A DNA stretch of 64,000 nt from Aquisalimonas sp007126095 (lineage in GTDB: Bacteria; Pseudomonadota; Gammaproteobacteria; Nitrococcales; Aquisalimonadaceae): positions 248,001 through 312,000 of the forward strand of contig NZ_JBLWFT010000002.1 in assembly GCF_048323695.1 (NCBI RefSeq), written 5' to 3'. The position numbers were made by a program, and so were the translations under genes. The notes under the pieces are model-generated. The model had not been told where the DNA came from. It did no database searches and saw only the letters and a program-made list of their open reading frames with translations. This document shows, in pieces, positions 50,247-58,888 of the stretch (position 1 is its first letter; each line of letters opens with the position of its first letter).

Positions 50247-51346
50247 GCGGCCAGTGTCTCGGCTTTGTCGTTCAGGCTGCGCAGCAGGTTGTTGTAAGAG
50301 TCGAGAAACGCCTTCACGCCATCGGCCTCCAGGGAGTCGGTCACCGCCCGCAGGTCGATACCGGCGGCCTCGAGCTGCGCCAGGGTGTCCGGTGCGTCGT
50401 TGATGCCGTCGTGGATGCGTGCCCGCGGCTGGCCATGGTCCTTGTAGGCGTCATAGGTCGCCGGCGGCAGGGTGTTGACCGTGCGGTCACCGACCAGCGC
50501 CTCCACGTACTTGACGTCGCTGTAATCCGGGTTCTTGGTGCCGGTGCTCGCCCACAGCAGGCGCTGCTCCTGCGCCCCCAGTTCGCGCAGGTCGGCAAAC
50601 CGGCTGCCGTCGAAGACCGACTCGAAGTGCGCGTAGGCGCACTGGGCGTTGGCGATGGCTGCCTTGCCCTGAAGGGTCGTGCCGGCGCCGGTGAGCTGGG
50701 GGTCGATGGCGCTGTCCACGCGGCTGACGAAAAAGCTCGCCACGGACCGGACGTGCGCCACGGGCTCGCCACGGCGTGCGCGCTGCTGCAGACCGGCCAG
50801 GTAGGCGTCCACCACCTCGCTGTAGCGCTGCAGCGAAAACAGCAGGGTGACGTTGACGTTGATGCCGTCGGCGATCAGCGCCTCAATGGCTGGCACCCCT
50901 GCTGCGGTGGCGGGAACCTTGACCATGACGTTGGGCCGGTCGAGCCAGGCCCAAAGACGGCGGGCCTCCGCGATTGTGCCGTCGGTGTCATGGGCCAGCG
51001 CGGGGGACACCTCCATGCTGACCATGCCATCGGTGCCGTCCGTGCGATCGTGGACCGGCTTGAGGACGTCGGCCGCATCGCGGATGTCGGCCACGGCGAG
51101 ATGATTGAACAGCTCCGCTGCCGTGAGCTCCGGCTCCTCCCGGAGTGCGCCCGCGATGGCGCTGTCGTAGGTGTCACCACCCGAGATGGCCTTGTCGAAA
51201 ATGGTCGGGTTGGACGTCACCCCGCGGAGGCCGTCTTCAGTGACCAGGCGAGTGAGTTCACCCGAGGTCAGCATGTCCCGGTGGATGTTGTCGTACCAGA
51301 CGCTCTGTCCCAGCGTGCCCAGCTGTTTCAGGGGATTCGTGCTCAT
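50243..51346 (-). CDS. tal: Transaldolase
   Basis: Transfers dihydroxyacetone units in the pentose phosphate pathway. 367 aa from the ATG at 51346. Motifs: QSVWYDNIHRDML, GVTSNPTIFDKAI, the Schiff-base lysine in VMVKVPATAAG, NVNVTLLFSLQRY, and WASTGTKNPDYSD. This is the longer (about 360-aa) transaldolase class found also in cyanobacteria and actinobacteria, not TalB of E. coli. Translationally coupled to apaG; an unusual guest in the rsmA-apaGH neighbourhood. Confidence 0.94.
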   Translation of the reverse strand: MSTNPLKQLGTLGQSVWYDNIHRDMLTSGELTRLVTEDGLRGVTSNPTIFDKAISGGDTYDSAIAGALREEPELTAAELFNHLAVADIRDAADVLKPVHDRTDGTDGMVSMEVSPALAHDTDGTIAEARRLWAWLDRPNVMVKVPATAAGVPAIEALIADGINVNVTLLFSLQRYSEVVDAYLAGLQQRARRGEPVAHVRSVASFFVSRVDSAIDPQLTGAGTTLQGKAAIANAQCAYAHFESVFDGSRFADLRELGAQEQRLLWASTGTKNPDYSDVKYVEALVGDRTVNTLPPATYDAYKDHGQPRARIHDGINDAPDTLAQLEAAGIDLRAVTDSLEADGVKAFLDSYNNLLRSLNDKAETLAA

Positions 51347-51650
51347 GGGGCGAAAAGGCCTCAACCTGCGCTGCGTGTCATGATAGGCCGGCGGCAGACA
51401 CCGCCGGTGACTTGGACTGTGTAGTCTAACGGTTTGAGTGCGCCCCAAAAAGGGTGGTGCCGTCGGGGGTGGTCCGAGCATCGCTGATCTGAGAAACTGA
51501 TCGGCCGACCGGGGTGGGCGATGCGTCCCGATCACGAGGCCCGGTCATTGAGCGGAGACTCAAGCAGGGCGATTCGCTGCCGATACCAAGAATAGAACCC
51601 GTGACCGGAAACGGATCCGGACAGGGCATAAGAGAAAGCAAGTCAAGCTT
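51347..51650. other. 304-base divergent gap upstream of tal
   Basis: Between tal (minus) and the 28-aa microprotein (plus). Seen: a 7-bp hairpin CCGGCGG-CAGACA-CCGCCGG (51388-51407) about 40 bases ahead of tal. I see no confident -35/-10 pair and no tRNA or protein-coding frame. It must hold the tal promoter and perhaps one for the small gene. Confidence 0.5.
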
Positions 51651-51737
51651 ATGAAAAACAATCACTTCAGAAAGCCCGATCCGCTGCTGATGCTGGCGAT
51701 TGCCGTTGTCGTGGGCGTGCTGCTGGTGGTGCTCTGA
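51651..51737 (+). CDS. 28-aa single-span membrane microprotein
   Basis: MKNNHFRKPDPLLMLAI then a valine/leucine-rich run ending VVL: a short basic, polar N-terminus followed by one membrane segment of about 17 residues. It lies alone on the plus strand between tal and the Usp gene. The Shine-Dalgarno is weak (GAGAAAG about 13 bases upstream). The basic-Pro-Asp-Pro start ahead of a hydrophobic helix, and no frame-breaking codons, suggest a real gene. I recall similar very small FRKPDP-type membrane peptides in gammaproteobacteria but cannot name a family. Confidence 0.55.
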   Translation: MKNNHFRKPDPLLMLAIAVVVGVLLVVL

Positions 51738-51760
51738 CAGGTCGCCACGCGCTCCGCGTG

Positions 51761-52192
51761 TTAGAGGCGGACGGCGAGCACGTCGCAGGGTGCGCCGTGC
51801 AGAACGGCGTTGGCCGTCGACCCGAGCAGTAGCGCAAGGCCATGCCGGCCATGGCTGCCGACCACGATCAGGTCGGCGGCGATGCTTTCGGCGTGTTCGA
51901 GAATCTCCTGCTTGGTGTAGCCGGCGGCAACAGTCCGCTGCGCGGTTTCCAGCCCCTCTGCGCGGGCATACTCCAGCAGGCGCTCCTCCGCCGTGGTGAC
52001 CATCTCCTGATGCAACTCCGCCTGGGGCGGGCCGAGAAACTCGCCGGCCGCGTCGATGGGGATGTGTTCCACCACGTGAATCAAGTGCAGTGCTGCGTCG
52101 CTGGCGTAGGCAAGCTGGCGGGCCCGCGCCGCGATGCGGCTGGCGTCCGGAGTGAAGTCGACGGCCAGAAGGATGGTGTTGTACGGCGTCAC
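51761..52192 (-). CDS. Universal stress protein (Usp) family
   Basis: 143-aa UspA-like protein. It opens NTILLAVDFTPDA and ends with the ATP-binding pattern VVGSHGRHGLALLLGSTANAVL (G-2x-G-9x-G-S/T; in part), so it likely binds ATP, unlike E. coli UspA. Role in stress survival is inferred. It lies 47 bases downstream of rsmA on the same strand and convergent with the microprotein gene. Confidence 0.92.
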   Translation of the reverse strand: MTPYNTILLAVDFTPDASRIAARARQLAYASDAALHLIHVVEHIPIDAAGEFLGPPQAELHQEMVTTAEERLLEYARAEGLETAQRTVAAGYTKQEILEHAESIAADLIVVGSHGRHGLALLLGSTANAVLHGAPCDVLAVRL

Positions 52193-52239
52193 CGCGGTCT
52201 CCCTGCTGGGGGTTCGCCGTCAGTATAGGGGTGCCAGGG

Positions 52240-53025
52240 CTATGGACGCGAGAGCTCCGCCGCCAGGCGCCGGAACGCCGCCAGCCCCAGTTGTTCCGGG
52301 CGACTGCCAGGGTTCACGCCACACCGCGCCAGGGCGTCTTCATCCAGCAGGCCGCGCAGTGTCTTGCGGACGGTCTTGCGCCGCTGGGCAAACGCCGTGG
52401 CGACCACGCGGGCCAGCCGCCGGGCCTCGTCCGCGCTGGTCTCGCCGGGCGCGTGGGGGGTCAGGCGGACGATGGCCGACTCCACGGCCGGCACTGGATG
52501 AAACGCGCCCGGGGCGACAGTGAACAGGCGCTCCACCTGGCAGTGATACTGGGTCATGACCGACAGGCGCCCGTAGGTGCGGCTCCCCGGTGCGGCCGTC
52601 ATGCGGTCCACCACCTCACGTTGCAGCATGAAGTGCATGTCCCGGATCGCGGACGCGGTGTCGAGCAGGTGGAAGATCAGCGGTGTGGAGATGTTGTAGG
52701 GCAGGTTGCCCACCAGGCGCAGCTCGGTGCCGTCGTGGCAGCGGCGTACGTCAAAGGACAGGGCGTCCGCCTGATGCAGCCGGATGGTGCCGTGCGGCGC
52801 GCAGGTTTCCTGCAGCGTGGCGATCAGGTCGCGGTCCATCTCGATGGCTTCGAGCGTGCCGCAGGCGCGCAGCAGCGGCACCGTGAGTGCGCCACGACCA
52901 GGGCCGATCTCGACGATGGCGTCACCGGGTTTGGGGGCAATGGCGGCGACGATGCGATCGATGGCGTGGCGATCGTGCAGGAAGTTCTGGCCGAAGCGCT
53001 TTCTCGGGCGGTGGCTCGTGCTCAT
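52240..53025 (-). CDS. rsmA: 16S rRNA dimethyladenosine transferase RsmA (KsgA)
   Basis: Dimethylates A1518 and A1519 of 16S rRNA. 261 aa. Motifs: KRFGQNFLHDRHAIDRIV, the SAM loop VEIGPGRGALTVPLL and the catalytic LVGNLPYNISTPLIF. The ATG overlaps the pdxA stop by 4 bases. Part of lptD-surA-pdxA-rsmA, the conserved gammaproteobacterial run, though apaG does not follow directly here. Confidence 0.96.
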   Translation of the reverse strand: MSTSHRPRKRFGQNFLHDRHAIDRIVAAIAPKPGDAIVEIGPGRGALTVPLLRACGTLEAIEMDRDLIATLQETCAPHGTIRLHQADALSFDVRRCHDGTELRLVGNLPYNISTPLIFHLLDTASAIRDMHFMLQREVVDRMTAAPGSRTYGRLSVMTQYHCQVERLFTVAPGAFHPVPAVESAIVRLTPHAPGETSADEARRLARVVATAFAQRRKTVRKTLRGLLDEDALARCGVNPGSRPEQLGLAAFRRLAAELSRP

Positions 53026-54038
53026 GCCGGGGCCGGGTCCGTGTTGCCGTACCGGGCCCGGTGAATCATGTCCCGCGCGCCGGCCAGCGCGGCGCTGAGG
53101 CTGCCCGTGCGGGCCCGTCCGGTGCCTGCCAGGGGCAGCGCCGTGCCATGGTCCACCGAGGTGCGGATGATGGGCAGGCCCAGGGTGATGTTCACCGCTT
53201 CGCCGAAACCGGCGTGCTTGAGAACGGGCAGCCCCTGATCGTGGTACATGGCGAGGACGGCGTCGGCGCCCTCAAGATGTTCGGGGGTGAACAGGGTGTC
53301 GGCGGGCAATGGCCCGTGCAGGTTCAGACCCTGCCGACGCATGGCGTCCAGTGCCGGTGTGATGATCTCGATCTCTTCACGGCCAAGATGCCCGTCTTCG
53401 CCGGCATGGGGGTTCAGGCCGCAGACCAGAATGCGCGGGTCGGACAGCCCGAACACCCGTCGCAGATCGTGCTCCAGAATCGTGCACACCGCCGTCAGGC
53501 GTTCGGTGGTGATCGCGTCGGCCACATCGCGCAGGGGCAAGTGCGTGGTGACGAGGGCAACGCGCAGGCCGCCGGCAGCGAGCATCATCACCGGCATCGG
53601 CGCCCCGGTCAGTTCGGCAAAATACTCCGTATGCCCGGAGAAGGGCAGGCCCGCGTCGTTGATGACACTCTTCTGCACCGGCGCCGTGACCACCGCCCCA
53701 AAATCGCCCCGTTGCGCCCCGGTTCCGGCCAGCCTCAGCATTTCCACCACCCCCGGACCGTTGGTCGGGTCCAGTGTGCCGGGCGTCACCGGGTTGGCAA
53801 CTGGCGCCGGCAGGACGTTCAGCGCATCCGGCTGCAGCGGGCTGGCGGGCCCTGGCAGCCGGTGCATCTGAATCGGGCCGATGCCAAGCCGGTCGGCGCG
53901 GTCGCGGAGGACATCCGGGTCGCCAACGGCGACCACGTCCGCCAGCTCACCCCGGGCTGCCAGGCTGACAACCAGGTCGGGGCCGATGCCGGCGGGTTCA
54001 CCGACCGTCAGTGCAATGACCGGGGCAGGCTGCGTCAT
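53022..54038 (-). CDS. pdxA: 4-hydroxythreonine-4-phosphate dehydrogenase PdxA
   Basis: NAD-dependent oxidative step of pyridoxal phosphate synthesis. 338 aa. Motifs: LTVGEPAGIGPDLVV, VTAPVQKSVINDAG, FSGHTEYFAELTG, CGLNPHAGEDGHLGREE, AMYHDQGLPVLKHAGFGEAVNITLGLP (in part) and RTSVDHGTALPLAG. Metal-binding His residues are intact. Works downstream of the Epd reaction encoded at 14690. Lies 3 bases after surA. Confidence 0.95.
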   Translation of the reverse strand: MTQPAPVIALTVGEPAGIGPDLVVSLAARGELADVVAVGDPDVLRDRADRLGIGPIQMHRLPGPASPLQPDALNVLPAPVANPVTPGTLDPTNGPGVVEMLRLAGTGAQRGDFGAVVTAPVQKSVINDAGLPFSGHTEYFAELTGAPMPVMMLAAGGLRVALVTTHLPLRDVADAITTERLTAVCTILEHDLRRVFGLSDPRILVCGLNPHAGEDGHLGREEIEIITPALDAMRRQGLNLHGPLPADTLFTPEHLEGADAVLAMYHDQGLPVLKHAGFGEAVNITLGLPIIRTSVDHGTALPLAGTGRARTGSLSAALAGARDMIHRARYGNTDPAPA

Positions 54039-54041
54039 GGC

Positions 54042-55358
54042 TCAGTTGTCCAGGCGGACTTCCACGTAGGCATCGTCGCGGAGTTCACGCAGCCAGTTCT
54101 CCAGGGTCTCCTCGCTGCGACGCTCGCGGATCTGCTGCGCCGCCTGGGCTCGCCGGCGCTCCTGGGTGCTGTCGTGCTCGCGCCGCTCCTGGACCTGCAC
54201 GATATGCCAGCCGAACTGGGTCTCGAACGGTTCACTGATCTCGCCCGGCTCCAGGCTGTCCATGGTCTCCTCGAACTCCGGCACTAGCTGCCCGGGGCTG
54301 ACCCAGTCGAGCTCGCCGCCCTGGGATGCGGAGCCCTGGTCGTCCGAGTGCGCACGGGCGAGATCGCCGAAGGACTCCCCCTGCTCGATGCGGTCCCGCA
54401 GGCTTGCCAGGCGGGTGCGCGCGTCTTCGCGGCTGACCACTTCGCTGGGCTGTATGAGGATGTGCCGGGCGCGGGTCTGCTCGACAATCTCCTGATCGGA
54501 CGACCGACTGTCCATCAGCTTGACGATGTGAATGCCACTGGAGCTGCGGATCGGGCCGGCAATCTCGCCGCTGTTCAGGCTCATGACTTCATCCTGGAAC
54601 ATGCTCGGCAGCTCGCCGGCCTGGCGCCAGCCCAGGTCACCGCCTTCCAGGGCGTCCTGGGCGTCCGAGGTCTCGGCGGCAACGGTGGCGAAGTCCTCGC
54701 CGCCGTCACGCAGCCGTGTCAGCAGCTCTTCCGCGCGTCCCTCGACCTCCTCTGCGGCCTCCGGGTCGGTGCCCTCGGGCAGGCTCAGCAGAATGTGAGC
54801 TACCCGGAACTCCATGTCGTCGGAGCGGCCCGCACGGCTCTCCAGAAATTCCTCGATGTCGCGGGAGGTGACCTCGATCTGGCGCTGGACCTGCTGCTGA
54901 TGCAGCCGCTGGAGCTTGATGTCCGTGCGCAGGTCTTCGCGGAACCGGGCAAAGTCCATGCCTTCCTGGGCCACGGCCTGGCGGAACTGCTGCAGATTCA
55001 TGTTGTTCTGCTGGGCAATGCGCTGCACGGCTGCATTGAGCGTGTTGTCGTCCACGCCAATGCCCATGCGGTTTGCCTGCGCCAGTTGCAGGCGCTCCAT
55101 GATCAGCTGTTCCATGACCTGGTCCACCAGCGCATCCTGCGGGGGTGGCTGCCGGTTCTGGGCCTGCATGCGCTGATGCACGGTGGCGATTTCGGCCTCC
55201 AGCTCCGAGTGCAGGATGACGTCGTCATTCACCACTGCGACGATCCGGTCCAGTGTCTGTGCCGCGACCGGTGCGGCCCCGGAGAGAAGCCACGTGACCA
55301 GCAGCAGGACTGCCAGCCCCGGGCCGGTTGGTCGAAGCATGTTGTGCCGATCCATCAA
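54042..55358 (-). CDS. surA: Periplasmic chaperone / peptidyl-prolyl isomerase SurA
   Basis: Escorts outer-membrane proteins, including LptD, to the BAM machine. 438 aa with a signal peptide (LAVLLLVTWLLSGAAPVAAQ). The N-terminal chaperone domain starts LDRIVAVVNDDVILHSELE. Two parvulin domains follow (about 180-280 and 290-390; VAHILLSLPEG and ARHILIQPSEV), then a C-terminal helix. Sits 5 bases after lptD, as in most gammaproteobacteria. Confidence 0.95.
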   Translation of the reverse strand: MMDRHNMLRPTGPGLAVLLLVTWLLSGAAPVAAQTLDRIVAVVNDDVILHSELEAEIATVHQRMQAQNRQPPPQDALVDQVMEQLIMERLQLAQANRMGIGVDDNTLNAAVQRIAQQNNMNLQQFRQAVAQEGMDFARFREDLRTDIKLQRLHQQQVQRQIEVTSRDIEEFLESRAGRSDDMEFRVAHILLSLPEGTDPEAAEEVEGRAEELLTRLRDGGEDFATVAAETSDAQDALEGGDLGWRQAGELPSMFQDEVMSLNSGEIAGPIRSSSGIHIVKLMDSRSSDQEIVEQTRARHILIQPSEVVSREDARTRLASLRDRIEQGESFGDLARAHSDDQGSASQGGELDWVSPGQLVPEFEETMDSLEPGEISEPFETQFGWHIVQVQERREHDSTQERRRAQAAQQIRERRSEETLENWLRELRDDAYVEVRLDN

Positions 55359-55363
55359 TCCCG

Positions 55364-57688
55364 TTACCTCCGCCTGCCGTATCCGAACATGGAGTCTTCC
55401 AGAAAGCCCTGGATGTCGTCACCCAGCGAACCGAGGCCGCGCAGCTCGAACTGCAGCATGATCGAGCGTTCCGGCTCGACTTCCGGCTCTTCCCGGTAAT
55501 AGCGACCGAGCAGTCTGACACTCCAGCAACAATCGCGATATTGTAGACCGCCAAAGCTTTCCAGTGTTCGATCCTCGAGCATGGAGTACCGCCACCCGCC
55601 AAGCACGTGCCAGCGCGGATGGACCGGCCAGGCCACGCTGATGTCCCGCTGCTCCAGTTCCAGGTCATCGTCGATGTCCCGCCGGGCCCGGTAGCTGGTG
55701 GTGATGATGCTGTCCGGCCGTGGCTGATAACTGAGGCGCACGCCGCTCAGCGACGTGCGCTCGGTATCCGGGTTCCACTGAATCTCGGTGCTGGCCCGCA
55801 GGTTGTTCGGCAACGTGGCCCGCGCCTCGGCGATGACGTCGGAGTAGTCCCGCTCGTCCTGGGGGCGGGGGTCTCTGTCCACCATCACCCTTCGGTCCTC
55901 GAAGTAGCGCACCTGGGCCACGCCCAGGCGCAGGAATTCCTGGCCGGTCTCGCGGCTGAGAAAGCGGCTGGTCAGCCCCGCAGTGACCTGGTTGGCGTCA
56001 CCGACCCGGTCCCGGCCGCTGAAGCGGTTCTCCGAAAAGAACTGGAACAGCCCGGGGACGGCCTCGCCGGTGTCGAACAACGGCAGCTCCGACTGGTCGC
56101 GTTCGGGAACGTACAGGTAGAACAGGCGCGGCTCCAGGGTCTGTCGCAGGGGGCGGTCGAAGGCGCTGAAGTGGCGTTCGAACACCAGCCCGGTGTCCAG
56201 GCTGGCAACAGGCACCGTGCGGCTCGGGTTCTCGTTGTCGGTGGTGTCCAGGCTGTCGGAATCGGCATTGGAGGCGCTGTCCAGGTCGTACTGGGTGTGG
56301 CGCAGCGTGACTGCCGGGGTGAAGAACCCGGCGAGCCCGACGAAGGGGCGCGACAGACGCGGCGCGATGTCTGCCCGCACGCCGGTGATGCGTTCGTCCG
56401 GTGTCGGGTGGTCGAAGCGGACCAGTTCGCTGTCCGTCTCCAGGCGCAGCCCCAGGGGGCCATCGTCCGGGCGGTGATCGAGCTCCAGGCGCGGTAGTCG
56501 TTGGTAAGGGCGCTGGGTGCGGCCCAGAGCGGGGTCGACGGTCTGGTAGATCTCCGCCGATGCGACCCCTGAGAGGCTGTAGGTGTCGTAGCGCAGGCGG
56601 CCGCGGGAGCGCAGGTGCCGCGTGGTCGAGGTGCGCAGGCTGTCGCCGAAATCGCGGAAGTACTGATCGTCGCTGACCCGGGCCAGTTGCAGGTCACCGC
56701 GGACGTTGGGGCTGAAGCGGTGCCGGTGATCCAGCCCGAACTGCCAGCGGTCCTCGCCGGTGCGGTCATCTTCCGGCAGGTAGCTGCCGTCGACTTCCCC
56801 CGAGAACGACGGTTGCAGGTAGCGGAATTCGCCGCCCAGCATGAACCCGCGCCGACTCAGGTAACGCGGCGCCAGGGTGGCGTCGTAGTTCGGGGCGATG
56901 TTCCAGTAGTAGGGCACGGTGATGTCGGTGCCGCTGCGATCCGACTGCCGCAGGGTCGCGGGAAGCAGGCCGCTCTTGCGCCGGTCGTCGATGGGAAAGT
57001 TGACGTACGGCGTGTACGCCACCGGGAAGTCACGCACCGTGAGGCGCGCGTGCCAGGCCTCCCCGGTGCCGGTGTCGCGATTCAGCCGCACCCGGTCCGC
57101 CCGCAGCATCCACGCTTCGTTGCCGGGTTCGCAGGTGGAATAGGTGGTGTCGTGGGCCATGGAGACGCCGGCGTCGAGCAACTGGATGCGGTCGGCTTCG
57201 CCCTGGGTCAGCGTTTCCGGAAGCAGGTAGCGCACCTGGTCCATCTCGCCGGTATCGTCGTCGAGCAGCAGAAACCCCTGCGACGCGCCAAGCCGCAGCC
57301 CGGTCTCGCGGTAACGCAGGTCGCCCAGGGCGTCGGCGCGCTGTTCGCGCTCGTCGAAACGCATGGCATCGGCCCGCAGCCGCTGATCGGCCCGCTCCAG
57401 TTCCACATTGCCGCGCAGGCTGTAGACGCCGACGCCGCCGTCGTAGTCCAGCGTGTCCGCGTCCACGATGGCCTCCGCCCCTTCACGGGATGGCGCCGAG
57501 CGTGTCGCGCCGATCTGTGCGCCGTCCATGGGCGCGATACAGCCGGCCCAGCGGCCGTTGTCGCCGCTCAGTAGCGGCCACTGCGGGTTGTCGTCGCCGG
57601 AGTCGGCGCCCAGGGGCTGAACGCCGACGGCCGTGACCAGTGCTGCGGCAACGAGGCCGTTCCTGATGGCGGGTGTCGCGAGTGGCAC
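55364..57688 (-). CDS. lptD: LPS-assembly outer-membrane protein LptD
   Basis: Outer-membrane translocon for lipopolysaccharide. I start at the GTG at 57688 (774 aa; signal peptide NGLVAAALVTAVGVQPLGA), with AGGGA upstream; the frame is open 46 codons more without a signal-like start. An OstA/LptA-like jellyroll domain (VDADTLDYDGGVGVYSLRGNVEL in part) is followed by a beta-barrel. The cysteines used for the disulfide switch are visible: GRWAGCIAP, YSTCEPGNEAW and the CC pair in QYRDCCWS. Head of the lptD-surA-pdxA-rsmA unit, divergent from amgK. Confidence 0.94.
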   Translation of the reverse strand: MPLATPAIRNGLVAAALVTAVGVQPLGADSGDDNPQWPLLSGDNGRWAGCIAPMDGAQIGATRSAPSREGAEAIVDADTLDYDGGVGVYSLRGNVELERADQRLRADAMRFDEREQRADALGDLRYRETGLRLGASQGFLLLDDDTGEMDQVRYLLPETLTQGEADRIQLLDAGVSMAHDTTYSTCEPGNEAWMLRADRVRLNRDTGTGEAWHARLTVRDFPVAYTPYVNFPIDDRRKSGLLPATLRQSDRSGTDITVPYYWNIAPNYDATLAPRYLSRRGFMLGGEFRYLQPSFSGEVDGSYLPEDDRTGEDRWQFGLDHRHRFSPNVRGDLQLARVSDDQYFRDFGDSLRTSTTRHLRSRGRLRYDTYSLSGVASAEIYQTVDPALGRTQRPYQRLPRLELDHRPDDGPLGLRLETDSELVRFDHPTPDERITGVRADIAPRLSRPFVGLAGFFTPAVTLRHTQYDLDSASNADSDSLDTTDNENPSRTVPVASLDTGLVFERHFSAFDRPLRQTLEPRLFYLYVPERDQSELPLFDTGEAVPGLFQFFSENRFSGRDRVGDANQVTAGLTSRFLSRETGQEFLRLGVAQVRYFEDRRVMVDRDPRPQDERDYSDVIAEARATLPNNLRASTEIQWNPDTERTSLSGVRLSYQPRPDSIITTSYRARRDIDDDLELEQRDISVAWPVHPRWHVLGGWRYSMLEDRTLESFGGLQYRDCCWSVRLLGRYYREEPEVEPERSIMLQFELRGLGSLGDDIQGFLEDSMFGYGRRR

Positions 57689-57860
57689 GCGTGCGGTATC
57701 CCTGCGTCGGCGTCTTCGTGGGTCGGGGCGACCATGCGTCCCGGGCGGCACGGCCGGGGCCGTATAAGCTCGCACACAAGGGGCGTTGCGGCAAACCTGT
57801 TCGCACGCGGCGGCGTGCTGGGGCACAATTCCCGCTCACCGGTGAGCAAGGACAATCCCC

Positions 57861-58862
57861 ATGAACGATTCCGCCGACACGGATACGCGGCTGCAGCAGC
57901 TGCAGCAGTGGCTCCGGGCTCAGGGGCTGCCGGAGGGGCCGCTCGAATCGGCGTCATCCGATGCCAGCTTCCGCCGCTATTTCCGGCTGCAGGCTGACGG
58001 AGTGTCGCGCGTGGTGATGGATGCGCCGCCGCAGCACGAGGACTGCAGGCCGTTCGTCAAGGTGGCGGCGCTGTTGCATGAGGCCGGTCTCAACGCGCCC
58101 CGCGTGCTGGCGCAGAACCTGGAGCAGGGATTCCTGCTGCTCTCGGACCTGGGCACGCAGACCTATCTGGACGTGCTGAACCCGGGTAACGCCGACGCCC
58201 TCATGCGGTCGGCGCTGGACGCGCTGGTGGCGTGGCAGGCCGCGAGTCGTCCGGGCGTTTTGCCGCGCTATGACGCCGCGTTGCTGGAGCGTGAGCTGCG
58301 TCTGTTCCCGGACTGGTACCTTGCGGAGCACCTGCGGGTGACGCCGACCGGGGCGGAGCGCCGCTCCCTGGAGCGGTGCTTTGACGCGCTCGTGGAGCGG
58401 TCGCTGGCGCAGACACGGGTGTGGGTGCATCGCGATTACATGCCGCGCAATCTGATGCCGGGCCAGCCGTCGCCCGGCATTCTGGATTTCCAGGATGCCG
58501 TGGAGGGACCGGTGAGCTACGACGTGATCTGCCTGCTCAGAGATGCGTTTCTGTCCTGGCCGCAGGAGCAGGAGCGGGGGTGGCTGGCGTACTATCACGA
58601 GCAGGCCGCGGCCGCGGGCGTGCCCGTGCCGCGATCGGCGGCGGCGTTCTGGTCCGACTGCACCTGGATGGGAGTGCAGCGCCACCTGAAGGTAATGGGC
58701 ATCTTCGCCCGCATCCGGTATCGCGACGGCAAGCCCCGTTACCTGGAGGACGCGCCCCGCTTCCGCGACTACCTGCAACGGGCGGCCGCCGATGAGCCGG
58801 CATTGCTGGAACTGGTGGATCTGGTCGAGGCCTGGCACGAGCGCGCGCCGGCGCACGGGTGA
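57861..58862 (+). CDS. amgK: MurNAc/GlcNAc anomeric kinase AmgK
   Basis: Aminoglycoside-phosphotransferase-fold kinase that phosphorylates MurNAc at C1 in the cell-wall recycling bypass to UDP-MurNAc. 333 aa. Motifs: SSDASFRRYFRL, FLLLSDLGTQTYLD, the catalytic loop VWVHRDYMPRNLM and the metal DFQDAVEGPVSYD. murU follows 26 bases later, and lptD lies divergently, exactly the Pseudomonas arrangement. The activity confers intrinsic fosfomycin tolerance in Pseudomonas; inferred here. Confidence 0.92.
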   Translation: MNDSADTDTRLQQLQQWLRAQGLPEGPLESASSDASFRRYFRLQADGVSRVVMDAPPQHEDCRPFVKVAALLHEAGLNAPRVLAQNLEQGFLLLSDLGTQTYLDVLNPGNADALMRSALDALVAWQAASRPGVLPRYDAALLERELRLFPDWYLAEHLRVTPTGAERRSLERCFDALVERSLAQTRVWVHRDYMPRNLMPGQPSPGILDFQDAVEGPVSYDVICLLRDAFLSWPQEQERGWLAYYHEQAAAAGVPVPRSAAAFWSDCTWMGVQRHLKVMGIFARIRYRDGKPRYLEDAPRFRDYLQRAAADEPALLELVDLVEAWHERAPAHG

Positions 58863-58888
58863 CGGTGGCCGCGAAGAGGAGGGGCGTG

